Origin: an uncultured Gammaproteobacteria bacterium
GTDB lineage: Bacteria > Pseudomonadota > Gammaproteobacteria > Pseudomonadales > Halieaceae
NCBI GenBank assembly: GCA_902519405.1
Contig: CABYJX010000004.1
Coordinates: 1-64,000 of the forward strand
Direction of reading: 5' to 3'
Length of the DNA stretch: 64,000 bases
The translations under genes and the position numbers were made by a program. Below are positions 50,787 through 61,044 of this stretch, in pieces. The notes under the pieces were generated by a model. It searched no databases, was not told the origin of the DNA, and worked only from the letters and a program-made list of their open reading frames with translations. Within the stretch, counting starts at the first letter, position 1. The number at the start of each line of letters is the position of its first letter.

Positions 50787-51746
50787 TTAGCGATAGCTTT
50801 GTGAAAGCATTTTTATGAAGTTATCTACTTCTTCTGCCGGTAGATGGTCTATTCCCGCCGCCGCGGATCTGCCACCACCAGTAGAAAACTGTCGACAAAT
50901 CGTATCTGCTCCTTGTCTGTTATTGATTGGCGCGCGAACACTTACAAGATAGTCTCCATCAGTTCTTTCAGTTAATACAGCATGTGCACGTGAGGGTGTT
51001 TCATTTGCTAGCTGATTGCCAAAGACACCGCCAATTCTTCTCGACCAAGATTTGTTTGGAAGAAAAAAAACAGCCACTCTGTCATCCATATATTTTGGAG
51101 CTATAGAAAGGGCTTTGTCAAAATCACTATGATAACTACACTCTAATTTCTCAAAATATTCTGGATTTTGGGAAACAAAGTCAAGAGGAGATTCATAAGA
51201 AGCCATAGTTAGATACAAGTCAGAAGGGAGCCAATTTAAGTCCTCTAAATTAAGTCCATAGCTATTATAGTTAATATAGATTCCCAGTTTTTGAAGTATA
51301 TCTACCTTAGATTGATTATACGACAGTGGCTTCAACACTTTAATCGCCGTCTTTATTAAATTATCTCCGAAAGCACCAACTGCAGCCCAATCGCAGTAAC
51401 TAGATTTTAGATATCCGTTTACCAGCACGCTGGTGCAGATCTCTGATGACGTATTTATGAGAGTACTCAAAGCTGGATGACTAGGGATATCTCCTGAAAA
51501 ATGATGATCACAATAAAATACGGAGGCACCAGCATCTAAAGCCTGAATAACGTTATCTCTATTTCTATCAAAAGATATATCTAGAGCAGTTATCCTATCG
51601 CCCGATCGAGCACTGACTCGACTGAACAATGAAATATCTCGCTTTACTCCCGTAATCAGTAATGCTGCTCTTGGCTCACACAACCTCAATTGTATTAGTG
51701 AGCAAATACCGTCAGCGTCACCATTAAAGATATCTATGTCTCGCAA
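50787..51746 (-). CDS. DHH family phosphoesterase-like protein
   Basis: FNGDADGICSLIQLRL, ALDISFDRNRD, FYCDHHFSGD, GGGRSAAAGI. Confidence 0.85.
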   Translation of the reverse strand: MRDIDIFNGDADGICSLIQLRLCEPRAALLITGVKRDISLFSRVSARSGDRITALDISFDRNRDNVIQALDAGASVFYCDHHFSGDIPSHPALSTLINTSSEICTSVLVNGYLKSSYCDWAAVGAFGDNLIKTAIKVLKPLSYNQSKVDILQKLGIYINYNSYGLNLEDLNWLPSDLYLTMASYESPLDFVSQNPEYFEKLECSYHSDFDKALSIAPKYMDDRVAVFFLPNKSWSRRIGGVFGNQLANETPSRAHAVLTERTDGDYLVSVRAPINNRQGADTICRQFSTGGGRSAAAGIDHLPAEEVDNFIKMLSQSYR

Positions 51747-51758
51747 AGTCTCTACAAC

Positions 51759-53819
51759 CTAGTTTTTTTCTCTACGAGTCTGCCTTGGGAAAAATTTCAC
51801 ATTTTCATCATCAATATACGTCTCAGGTAATCTCTTCCCAGCATTTCCTTGTGTCACCCAAATGTGATCATGACGAATTTCATGACTCGCGTAACCATCG
51901 ACCGTTCTCCGAAGTATGGAACTTATACCTGCACAGTCTGCTCTCAAACAATAGGTTTCCATTTCTTGAAGAGCTTCCTCTACACTTCTAAAATCGAGAG
52001 CTTTTTCCTCAGCCCGCATTATCATGGGGTGGCCTGTCCCCGCCACACGTGTCCCCAACAAAAGTTCCTCATGCAATTTCTCTCCTGGACGAAGACCGAT
52101 AAATTCTATATCAATATTTTCTACAATATCATTACTGCGATTTGAATCAAAACCAGATAGCTGAATCATTCGCTTGGCTAATTCTAGGATACGAACTGGC
52201 TCTCCCATGTCTAATACAAATACGTCTCCTCCAGTACCCATAGCGCTGGCTTGCAGTACCAGTTGCGCTGCTTCTTGCAAACTCATAAAGTATCGAGAAA
52301 CGTCTGGATGAGTAACTGTAACTGGACCACCTTCCTGAATTTGCTCTTTGAATAAAGGAACTACGGAGCCTGAAGAACCGAGTACATTCCCGAATCGAAC
52401 AATACAAAATCTAGTTTTCGATTCTTCTAAAGCTAAGCCTTGTACAACAAGCTCTGCGAAGCGTTTGGAAGCTCCCATTACATTTGCTGGACGAACCGCC
52501 TTATCCGTAGAGATTAAAACGAAGGTCTCTACATTAGTCTCTTTAGCCGCCTGCGCCGATGCGGCTGTTCCGAATATATTATTTGCAACACCTTCAGCAA
52601 CGTTATATTCCACAATAGGGACGTGCTTATATGCCGCCGCGTGATAGACTGTCTGAACGTTAAAGGTACGATATATTGTTCTCATCCGATTAAAGTCTTG
52701 AGCAGAACCTAAAAGACCGATTAGCTCCGTAGTGTTCGATATCATCTCCGACTTAATCTGATTCTGAATTTTATACAACGCGAACTCCGAATTATCCAAC
52801 ATGATTAAAACTTTGGGTGATGATTGTAATATTTGTCTACATAATTCTGCTCCAATGCTACCCCCCGCGCCTGTAACTAAAACTACTTTCGAAGCGATAC
52901 ATTTCTCTATTAATTCCGGATTAGGAGGAACTGGTTCTCTGCCAAGGAGATCAGAGAGATCTATATCTTGAATCTGCCCAACAAAAGCTCTTCCAGAAAC
53001 AAGTTCGCTAATTTTCGGAATCGTTTTTACTGAAATAGTTAAACCCGCTAAAGAATTAATTATTTCTCTCCGTCTTTCGCCTGAAATAGTCGGTAGGGCA
53101 AGTAGGACTTGTGAAATATTGAACTCTTTAGAGATATTTGCCATCGAATCTGGCGGAACTACAGGCACTCCGTTTATCACGGTACCATGGATATTTATGT
53201 CATCATCTACAAATGCTACTACTCTGAATTTCTCTCCATGCTGAAGTGCTGTTAAGAGTTGACGACCTGACTCCCCCGCTCCATAAATAATTACATTTTT
53301 GGAATTAAACCATTTTATCGAATGGAAAAACGCCCGAGCGCATAATCTGGTGCCCCCAACAGAAAGAACTGCAAAAATCCAATAAGTCATAGGTAGCAAA
53401 GGCGAAAATGTGATCTCTGATAGATAGGTCACTATCGCCAGAGTTATAGCAGAATAGGTCACGGAGCTGAGGATAGTCCAGATCGCATGTTGGCCCATAA
53501 AACGGATCATAGCCCTATATAGTCCAACTCGAATAAAGATTAACGCGCTAATGGCTAGGGTTAAAAGTAAAACAGCAAGGAGCTCAAGGTCCCCAAAACC
53601 AGTATATCCATGATTACTAGTAAGAATAAAAGCTATAAACATGGAGAGTGAAAGATAGAGGAGATCGAGAGTCAGCAACGATATTGCGATCCTCTTAGGG
53701 GGTAGAGCCACCTCGGCGCTAATAGAGACCGTTCGATGCCAGAAAACCCTTCCGAGTACAGATAAAATATCTTTATTCATGCACGCATTTCCTTTACCAC
53801 CGCTTTGGCCAGGAGGCAC
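51759..53819 (-). CDS. WbpM/CapD-like nucleotide-sugar dehydratase/epimerase
   Basis: Membrane N-terminus, VIIYGAGESGRQL, VVLVTGAGGSIGAELCRQI, FVLISTDKAVRPANVMGASKR, FEGLRPGEKLHEELL-like FIGLRPGEKLHEELL; start may be at internal Met 53777. Confidence 0.95.
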   Translation of the reverse strand: MPPGQSGGKGNACMNKDILSVLGRVFWHRTVSISAEVALPPKRIAISLLTLDLLYLSLSMFIAFILTSNHGYTGFGDLELLAVLLLTLAISALIFIRVGLYRAMIRFMGQHAIWTILSSVTYSAITLAIVTYLSEITFSPLLPMTYWIFAVLSVGGTRLCARAFFHSIKWFNSKNVIIYGAGESGRQLLTALQHGEKFRVVAFVDDDINIHGTVINGVPVVPPDSMANISKEFNISQVLLALPTISGERRREIINSLAGLTISVKTIPKISELVSGRAFVGQIQDIDLSDLLGREPVPPNPELIEKCIASKVVLVTGAGGSIGAELCRQILQSSPKVLIMLDNSEFALYKIQNQIKSEMISNTTELIGLLGSAQDFNRMRTIYRTFNVQTVYHAAAYKHVPIVEYNVAEGVANNIFGTAASAQAAKETNVETFVLISTDKAVRPANVMGASKRFAELVVQGLALEESKTRFCIVRFGNVLGSSGSVVPLFKEQIQEGGPVTVTHPDVSRYFMSLQEAAQLVLQASAMGTGGDVFVLDMGEPVRILELAKRMIQLSGFDSNRSNDIVENIDIEFIGLRPGEKLHEELLLGTRVAGTGHPMIMRAEEKALDFRSVEEALQEMETYCLRADCAGISSILRRTVDGYASHEIRHDHIWVTQGNAGKRLPETYIDDENVKFFPRQTRREKN

Positions 53820-53869
53820 CTTAACTCTTTCTCAAAATCAAATGGTTTGAACTTAAATAGAGAAACTAT

Positions 53870-54856
53870 CTAAGCTAAATTCCTCGACTTGAGTAATCCT
53901 AGCAATAGAGGGACGTAAGTCAAGAATAACAAATAGATTGTATATTTTGGGTGAATTGTAACAAAGTAGGCAAGTGGAGCACACCAAAAGCATTGGAACA
54001 TAGCCATAATAATTACGACTCGTCTATGTGAATCCCAATGTCTCGCCAATCTCTGATACATATGTGAGGAATGCGGCTTAAAAATATTTTCTAACCGAAA
54101 TAATCTAAACATTAATGTACCTATAGAATCCATTAGAAATGGACTTAAAATGATAGCCCAGACTGTTGTGGGCAAAAGAGCTCGTGTCGATGTCTCGATT
54201 ACGATAACTCCCATTAAAAAGCCGGTTGGAATACTACCCGCATCACCCATAAACAGACTTGCCGGAGACCAATTAAGTATTAAAAATCCTGCCTGAACCG
54301 ACGCTAATACTCCGCAAAAAAGTACCAAATTTTTTGGGGCTGACTGTATAGTCAGTAAAAATGCTGCGATTGCTAGCGAAATAATACAATGCGTTGCTAA
54401 CAACCCATCTATACCGTCCATGAAATTATAAAGATTGATAAATAAACAAAAACAAATTGATGCTAAAAAAAACTGAAAATATGCTGCCGTGGGATAGTTA
54501 CTAATAGGAAATAAAGTCAGAATCGTTATTAAAGATATTGTAAAGTAAATTACGAGCCGTGAAATAACTTTTAATTCGGATATGTCGTCTGCAAAGCCGA
54601 CCATCACCAGGATTGTTACCAGAGATAAGAGAGCATGGTCAAAAAACTCAATATCGACAGAGATACTAAGATATACAGCTACCATTAGAAAAACAGCATA
54701 GATAGCTATTCCACCTCCACTGATTACTGGAGAATTATGCCCGCTTCGTAAATTTGGATAATCAATCCAATTCATTCTTCTAGCGTAGATGGTATAACCC
54801 CAGCAGGCTAATAATGAAAGAAAGGAAGTTGCGACTATAATCACTAGATACTCCAA
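53870..54856 (-). CDS. Undecaprenyl-phosphate GlcNAc/QuiNAc-1-P transferase-like (WecA/WbpL family)
   Basis: VGFADDISEL, NLYNFMDGIDGLLA, LFMGDAGSIPTGF, HSSHMYQRL. Confidence 0.93.
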   Translation of the reverse strand: MEYLVIIVATSFLSLLACWGYTIYARRMNWIDYPNLRSGHNSPVISGGGIAIYAVFLMVAVYLSISVDIEFFDHALLSLVTILVMVGFADDISELKVISRLVIYFTISLITILTLFPISNYPTAAYFQFFLASICFCLFINLYNFMDGIDGLLATHCIISLAIAAFLLTIQSAPKNLVLFCGVLASVQAGFLILNWSPASLFMGDAGSIPTGFLMGVIVIETSTRALLPTTVWAIILSPFLMDSIGTLMFRLFRLENIFKPHSSHMYQRLARHWDSHRRVVIIMAMFQCFWCAPLAYFVTIHPKYTIYLLFLTYVPLLLGLLKSRNLA

Positions 54857-54868
54857 ATATAGCTATCG

Positions 54869-55762
54869 TCAAGAGCTAAGGATTTTCCCTACAGCATCCT
54901 CAAATGAAGTGGTTATCTTCCAATTCCTAAGATGACTTGAATCAAAAACTTGATCAGAAAATAATTTCTGAAATGTAGTTCCAATCGGCAATTTACTTCT
55001 TAAATCATAGAGATCAGACATAACACTCCAAACTCCCAAAGGGAGCCAGCTGTTCACTTTTTCTCGACCAAGTTTAGCCCTAATAGCGTCATGTAACCTA
55101 GCTAGTGAATAAATCTCGCCATCAGTAACCACAAACCTCCTAACGTGATCTTTCGGTTCGTCTGCAATCAAAATCAAGAATTGGACTAAATCATCTAAGG
55201 AAATCATATTTCTCGCCCCTTTATCTGGAGGTCTCGGTAATCCCTTCTCTATAGCTCTCATTAGCAATGGCAAATTACCTTTCATTCCAGGACCGTAAAT
55301 GAGCGCACTTCTAACAATCTCAATAGTCATAGTACTATCGAAAAAACGTCTAGCTAGTTCAGTTTCTGTTTTCTTTTTTGAATCCGCATAGGGATCGATA
55401 CGTTTAGTAAAATGATCTGATCCTCTATTTGCAAGTACACTACTCAAAAATATAAATCTTGGAACAGCGCAAAAATGTGCTTCCTCTGCAAGTTGAAGAG
55501 TCGCTAAGAAATTAATTCTCTCATACTCGTCCAAAGAGGCTTTTTGATGGGCGATGCCACCAAGATGATAGACTATATCTAAATTTGACAAGAGAGATCT
55601 TGGCACCATTTCACACGTAAAATCCACGCTGTGAACAATCTGACCTTTCGACGTAAAACCACCCGATTTGCTGACAGCAATTACTTCAAAGCCTAAATTA
55701 ACCAGCTTGTCTACAAGACTAATGCCAACAAAACCAGTTGCTCCCGTGACGAGACATTTCAT
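54869..55762 (-). CDS. NAD-dependent epimerase/dehydratase
   Basis: CLVTGATGFVGISLVDKLVNLG, DPYADSKKKTE. Confidence 0.92.
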   Translation of the reverse strand: MKCLVTGATGFVGISLVDKLVNLGFEVIAVSKSGGFTSKGQIVHSVDFTCEMVPRSLLSNLDIVYHLGGIAHQKASLDEYERINFLATLQLAEEAHFCAVPRFIFLSSVLANRGSDHFTKRIDPYADSKKKTETELARRFFDSTMTIEIVRSALIYGPGMKGNLPLLMRAIEKGLPRPPDKGARNMISLDDLVQFLILIADEPKDHVRRFVVTDGEIYSLARLHDAIRAKLGREKVNSWLPLGVWSVMSDLYDLRSKLPIGTTFQKLFSDQVFDSSHLRNWKITTSFEDAVGKILSS

Positions 55763-55791
55763 GTCATCGAATATGGAAACAGACAGAGTTT

Positions 55792-56514
55792 TTATGAAGC
55801 TTTTTCAAGCCTAACCTCTCGAAGAATAGCTTCCAACTCAAAACTCGGATCAGCTGACCTGATTATACTCCGACCCAACACTAAGTAGTTAACGCCGGCA
55901 AGAATAGCCTCCGAGGGCGTTACTACTCGGCGTTGGTCATCCATAGAGTGATTAGAAGAACGAATGCCCGGCGATACCAAAATAAAATCCTCTCCGAGGG
56001 TGATGCGTAACTCAGTAGCCTCTTGAGCCGAGCAAACTACTCCATCAAGACCTTCACCCTTGGACAACTGAGCCAATTTACAGACCTGCTCGACTATGGG
56101 AGTGTCAATACCTATCCCTGAGAGATCATTTTGTTCCATACTAGTTAGTACAGTAACGGCAACTAGAATCGGAGGTTTATCAAAATTTAAAATGGCTTCT
56201 TTTGCTGAAGCCAGCATCTGACCTCCGCCCGATGCATGTACATCCACCATCCAAACACCCATTGACGCAGCCTGTTTAACGGCTCCGTAAACAGTTCTTG
56301 GAATATCATGAAACTTTAAATCGAGAAAGATATCAAATCCCAGATTTTGGAGCTGATCGACTACGGCAGGCCCAGAATTAGTAAATAATTCCTTTCCGAC
56401 TTTGACCTTACACAATCTTGGATCAAGTTTTTTTGAAAACTCAATTGCCATCTTAAGCTCTGGAAAGTCTAAAGCCACTATTATTGGCGTCTCTAGTTCA
56501 GGGGGATTTTTCAT
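55792..56514 (-). CDS. pyrF: Orotidine-5'-phosphate decarboxylase
   Basis: IIVALDFPE, KVGKELFT, FDIFLDLKFHDIPRTV, VVCSAQEA, LVLGRSIIRSADP. Confidence 0.97.
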   Translation of the reverse strand: MKNPPELETPIIVALDFPELKMAIEFSKKLDPRLCKVKVGKELFTNSGPAVVDQLQNLGFDIFLDLKFHDIPRTVYGAVKQAASMGVWMVDVHASGGGQMLASAKEAILNFDKPPILVAVTVLTSMEQNDLSGIGIDTPIVEQVCKLAQLSKGEGLDGVVCSAQEATELRITLGEDFILVSPGIRSSNHSMDDQRRVVTPSEAILAGVNYLVLGRSIIRSADPSFELEAILREVRLEKAS

Positions 56515-57726
56515 TTACGTTATCTTTTCCACCTCTTCCGAATGCAAAGGCTTTACAGTTCCCCAGTACTTACACCCTGGACAATGCCAATGAAGCTGTT
56601 GTCCGGAAAATCCACAGTGATCACATCGATATGCCGTTCTCTGTTTAATCAAAATATCAACCAAATTCAAAAGTTCGTCTAAGTTTTTCCGTACTTTACC
56701 AGTTAAATCGACTTGCTGTAATTTAATAAGCTTTGACAATCCATTGAGAGAGGGATGCTCCCTAAGCTCGGTGGAAAGAAATATCCGAGCTGATTCAGAT
56801 CCCTCTGTTAAAAGAAGGTCTTCTGCTATCGCCAAAGCTATGGTTGGATTCGGATGTGATTGATAACATTCTTTAAGATAGTTAGTAATAGTATCCCGGC
56901 GGCCTGCCTGAGAAAAAGCATCTCGCAGAGGAATAATAGTTTCTGAAATAAACTCGGGAGCGTACTCTTTTACTTGTTTTAATGCTTCGATCGCTTCCTT
57001 GGGTCGACCACTCATCAATTCTGTTTCTCCGAGCTGTATTAATGCCCGGACACAATTCTTGTCATGAAGAATTGCCTGGTTTAGAAGTTCTCGGGACAAA
57101 GAAAATTCTCCAGAAGCAACTTTTTTTAAAGCTAATTCACAATAGTAATGAGCTAGTACTACTACTACCGATTGTCCTCGCTCTTTAAAATTAGTAGTCG
57201 TCTTTAAAATTGACTTCTTTGGAATTAAGTCTATAGCAATATTTATTGCTTGCTTCCAATCTCGTTCACTTTGATATACATCTAGCAGATGCCTGCGAGC
57301 AACTAATCTTTGTTCGGGTGCTTCCTCAACTAAGTCTAATAGCAATCTCTCCGCACGATCTAATAAGCCTGCACTCACATAATCCCGAGCGAGCTCTAGA
57401 TGAGCTAAATGAATATGTTCTTGTGAGAGGCTGGGTCTTGCTAACAAATTCTGATGGATACGAATTGCTCTATCTACCTCTCCACGCTTTCTGAGTAAAT
57501 TACCAAGTGCAATATGTGTTTCTAACGTGTCGCTATTAACTTCTAGGGCATTTATAAAAGCGTCTACAGCTACGTCAGGTCGCCCATCCAAGAGAAAGTT
57601 AAGTCCACGATAATATTGGCTGGGAAGTTCTGAACGCAAAGAAGATCCATTGATGGTGCGCCTACCAAGGAACCAACCGATACCCACAGCAAAAAAAAGA
57701 AGCCAAAATACGAGGAAGTCATTCAC
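56515..57726 (-). CDS. lapB: Lipopolysaccharide assembly protein LapB (YciM)
   Basis: N-terminal TM helix, TPR repeats, C-terminal rubredoxin-like YRCDHCGFSGQQLHWHCPGCKYWGTVKP. Confidence 0.96.
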   Translation of the reverse strand: MNDFLVFWLLFFAVGIGWFLGRRTINGSSLRSELPSQYYRGLNFLLDGRPDVAVDAFINALEVNSDTLETHIALGNLLRKRGEVDRAIRIHQNLLARPSLSQEHIHLAHLELARDYVSAGLLDRAERLLLDLVEEAPEQRLVARRHLLDVYQSERDWKQAINIAIDLIPKKSILKTTTNFKERGQSVVVVLAHYYCELALKKVASGEFSLSRELLNQAILHDKNCVRALIQLGETELMSGRPKEAIEALKQVKEYAPEFISETIIPLRDAFSQAGRRDTITNYLKECYQSHPNPTIALAIAEDLLLTEGSESARIFLSTELREHPSLNGLSKLIKLQQVDLTGKVRKNLDELLNLVDILIKQRTAYRCDHCGFSGQQLHWHCPGCKYWGTVKPLHSEEVEKIT

Positions 57727-58024
57727 TACTGGTTAACCCGGAGCGTCGTAATTGATCGACCTCTAATTGTGTTTCTTTTAATTTCCGACGAGTTCTACCT
57801 AAATGGGCCTTTAAACGGAAAGTTAATAATCCTGAGACGATTATGCCCATTAATGCTCCAATTCCCAACGCTGCAAAAATCCAGAGAGCAATGCTCCTTG
57901 GTGGTAAGGTTATAAATAATAAATCAAGAGGTACAACTTGTGGATTCTGTATAGCGAGCAATGCTCCTATTAATGCCATAATACTAGTGCAAGTTGCTAG
58001 GACTGCAAAGCGAAGCCAATTCAT
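57719..58024 (-). CDS. lapA: LapA family protein
   Basis: Two TM segments and terminal coiled coil; adjacent to lapB, 8-bp overlap. Confidence 0.9.
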   Translation of the reverse strand: MNWLRFAVLATCTSIMALIGALLAIQNPQVVPLDLLFITLPPRSIALWIFAALGIGALMGIIVSGLLTFRLKAHLGRTRRKLKETQLEVDQLRRSGLTSSE

Positions 58025-58089
58025 GTAAATGTATGCCTAAAAATATTCAGTGTTAGGAAACGCCCTGTTGGTCAAATACTCAAGTATAC

Positions 58090-58386
58090 TCAGTGGTCTG
58101 AGTGCATTCCAATATTTACTCTATATCTAAGTTCTTTTCCAGGTCTGAAGTGGGGAACATATTTTCCCAACAAATCAACTGCAACTCCAGTTTTCGGATT
58201 ACGTGCCTTTCTTGGCTCCCTATAATGCAGGGCAAAGCTTCCAAAACCTCTAATTTCGATTCTTTTCCCGTGGGATAGAGAATCAGTCATATGTTCCAAA
58301 ATTGTTTTTATTCCTAGCTCTATATCTCGGTAGGAGAGCTGATTTTGTCTAGAAGAAATCGCGGTTATTAGCTCACTTTTTGTCAT
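58090..58386 (-). CDS. ihfB: Integration host factor subunit beta
   Basis: [58 protein letters not shown]. Confidence 0.97.
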   Translation of the reverse strand: MTKSELITAISSRQNQLSYRDIELGIKTILEHMTDSLSHGKRIEIRGFGSFALHYREPRKARNPKTGVAVDLLGKYVPHFRPGKELRYRVNIGMHSDH

Positions 58387-58469
58387 ATTTCCCTCATCTA
58401 TATCTCACTCATACATTCCAGATATCTAATTCTGAGGATAGAAACCCGTGAACGCAAGTTCATAATATA

Positions 58470-58500
58470 AAAAAAAAAGGCCCGCATATGCGAGCCCACT
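58470..58500 (-). terminator. Rho-independent terminator of rpsA
   Basis: Reverse complement GTGGGCTCGCATATGCGGGCC followed by TTTTTTTT. Confidence 0.9.
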
Positions 58501-58517
58501 CTATATTTTTCTAATGT

Positions 58518-60188
58518 CTAATTATCCATTTTTGCCTTTATGAGGTCTCCAATAGTACCCGGAGAATTAATTTCCTCTTGATCTCGCGCTACCTGGATAG
58601 CTTCTTGCTCATCGTCTCTATTCTTTGCTTTAACAGACAGTGATAGCACTCGACTCTTCTTATCAACAGAAAGCATCTTGGACTCAATTACATCTCCTAT
58701 CTTAAATTCTGCTTTAATATCCATTCCAGCGTCAAGAGCAAGTTCATTCGTTCTAAGTACTCCATGCACGTCCTCAGCTAATTTAACTGTAAGCGACTTT
58801 GGAGAGATCTCAACAATTTCTCCCGAAACAATCGAACCAACCTCATTAAGCTCTGTGTAGTTCATAAATGGATCTTCGTCTAGTTGTTTAATTCCTAGCG
58901 ATATTCGCTCCCGCTCGGAATCAATCGACAAAATCACTGTCTCTATCTCATCTCCCTTATTATAACTCCTAACTGCTTCTTCACCAATTTCCTTCCAGCT
59001 GATATCGGATAGGTGAACAAGTCCGTCAATGTCACCTTCAAGCCCAATAAATATTCCAAAATCAGTAATGGACTTTATAGTGCCTGAGATCTTTTCTCCC
59101 TTACCGTACTTCGACCCGAATGCATCCCAAGGGTTTTGTTGGCATTGTTTAATTCCCAAAGATATTCGACGACGTTCCTGATCAATTTCCAGGACCATGA
59201 CTTCAACCTCATCTCCAAGCTGAACGACTTTTGATGGGTGTACATTTTTATTAGTCCAATCCATTTCTGAAACATGGACCAAACCTTCTACACCTTCTTC
59301 AAGTTCCGCGAAACATCCATAATCTGTTAAATTAGTCACCTTGGCCGTTACTTTGCTATCGACTGGATATCGATTTGTGATTTTTATCCAAGGGTCATCT
59401 CCAAGTTGTTTTAGCCCTAGCGAGACTCGGTTTCGTTCGCGGTCGAACTTGAGAATCTTCACATCAACCTCATGGCCCACCTCTACGACCTCAGAGGGAT
59501 GTTTAATTCTCTTCCAAGACATATCAGTAATATGCAATAAGCCATCAACTCCACCCAGATCCACAAAAGCTCCATAGTCAGTCAGATTTTTTACCACTCC
59601 TTTGACAGACATTCCTTCTTGCAAGCTCTCTAATAATGCATCCCTCTCGACGCTATTTGCTGCTTCCATTACAGCTCTACGAGAAACTACAATATTATTT
59701 CGCTTTTGATCTAACTTTATTACTTTAAACTCTAGCTCTTTACCTTCAAGGTGTGCTGTTTCTCTAATTGGCCTTACATCAATAAGTGAGCCAGGTAAAA
59801 ATGCTCTTATCGAGGCAATGTCAACGGTGAACCCACCTTTGACCTTACCATTAATAACACCTACTACCGAAAGATCCTCTAGATGCGAGCGTTCTAATTC
59901 CTTCCAAGCTTCTACTCGTTTTGCCTTTTCCCTAGATAATTTTGTCTCTCCAAAACCATCTTCTACGGTTTCTAGAGCCACCTGAACCTCATCCCCGATG
60001 TCAAGCTGACATTGGCCGGTAGAGTCTAGAAATTGATCTCGTGGGATTACTCCTTCAGATTTTAAGCCAGCGTGGACGGTAATCCACTCGCTGTCCATAT
60101 CAATTACAACACCAGTGACGATAGAGCCAGGCTCCATATCAACTGTCTTTAAGCTCTCCTCAAATAATTCCGCGAAAGATTCGCTCAT
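58518..60188 (-). CDS. rpsA: 30S ribosomal protein S1
   Basis: Six S1 RNA-binding motifs; [13 protein letters not shown] start; gene order cmk-rpsA-ihfB. Confidence 0.97.
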   Translation of the reverse strand: MSESFAELFEESLKTVDMEPGSIVTGVVIDMDSEWITVHAGLKSEGVIPRDQFLDSTGQCQLDIGDEVQVALETVEDGFGETKLSREKAKRVEAWKELERSHLEDLSVVGVINGKVKGGFTVDIASIRAFLPGSLIDVRPIRETAHLEGKELEFKVIKLDQKRNNIVVSRRAVMEAANSVERDALLESLQEGMSVKGVVKNLTDYGAFVDLGGVDGLLHITDMSWKRIKHPSEVVEVGHEVDVKILKFDRERNRVSLGLKQLGDDPWIKITNRYPVDSKVTAKVTNLTDYGCFAELEEGVEGLVHVSEMDWTNKNVHPSKVVQLGDEVEVMVLEIDQERRRISLGIKQCQQNPWDAFGSKYGKGEKISGTIKSITDFGIFIGLEGDIDGLVHLSDISWKEIGEEAVRSYNKGDEIETVILSIDSERERISLGIKQLDEDPFMNYTELNEVGSIVSGEIVEISPKSLTVKLAEDVHGVLRTNELALDAGMDIKAEFKIGDVIESKMLSVDKKSRVLSLSVKAKNRDDEQEAIQVARDQEEINSPGTIGDLIKAKMDN

Positions 60189-60346
60189 AACCAATTTTCC
60201 CTATAAAAATGCGCATCTATAATAAATGCGCCCTCCGATTCCCAGTCGAATCGGGCAAATTTAACATCACTAGAAAAAGGCCGCTGCTGCTGGCGCCGAA
60301 AAGCCTTTATCTCCCACATTTTATTCTCCGAAAAATGTTTCTTAAA

Positions 60347-61033
60347 TTAAGTAATCTTTAAACGGCTCACTTCGTCCAACACTCTTTCAAAGACCTCAGT
60401 GGCCGAAAGATTGGTACTATCTATAATCAGTGCGTCTTCCGCCGGGACTAAAGGCGACACTTTTCTAGAAATATCTCGCTTATCTCTTAGTTCAATCTCT
60501 CCTCGGAGGCGGGCGAGACTAACACTTTCGCCTTTACCCATCAACTGTAAATACCTACGGGAGGCACGTACACTCTCGTCAGCGGAAAGAAAAATTTTTA
60601 AAATAGCATCTGGAAAAACCACTGTTCCCATATCTCTGCCATCTGCAATCAACCCGGGAGCTTTGCGAAAACTCTGCTGCTGGAGAACCAGCGCCTCTCT
60701 AACCCGCGGCATACTGGCGATTTTTGATGCTGCCTTCCCACTTTCCTCACGCCGAATAATATCGCTAATATCAAATCCTTGAAATATGGTGCGAATTTCT
60801 CCATTTTCTGCAGTCTGAAAGTCGGCTTTCAAATCTCTCGCAAGCTCTGCTACCCTATTTTCATTAAGTAAATCAACATTATTAGATCGACAGCTATAAG
60901 CAAGAACACGATATATAGCACCACTATCAAGTACATTCCACGACATCCATTGACTTAATAAAAAGCTGAGTGCGCCTTTACCAGAGCCACTTGGACCATC
61001 GATAGTAATTACTCTTATCGGATCTTCTTTCAT
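60347..61033 (-). CDS. cmk: Cytidylate kinase
   Basis: VITIDGPSGSGKGALSFLL, LIADGRDMGTVVFPDA, RDKRDISRKVSPL. Confidence 0.97.
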   Translation of the reverse strand: MKEDPIRVITIDGPSGSGKGALSFLLSQWMSWNVLDSGAIYRVLAYSCRSNNVDLLNENRVAELARDLKADFQTAENGEIRTIFQGFDISDIIRREESGKAASKIASMPRVREALVLQQQSFRKAPGLIADGRDMGTVVFPDAILKIFLSADESVRASRRYLQLMGKGESVSLARLRGEIELRDKRDISRKVSPLVPAEDALIIDSTNLSATEVFERVLDEVSRLKIT

Positions 61034-61044
61034 ACCTCTGCTGC

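Noticed and set aside
52147-52407. 86-aa ORF inside the WbpM-like gene
   Set aside because: Ser/Arg-rich alternate-frame translation of a confidently assigned CDS.
60399-60782. 127-aa plus-strand ORF antisense to cmk
   Set aside because: Antisense shadow of a conserved housekeeping gene.
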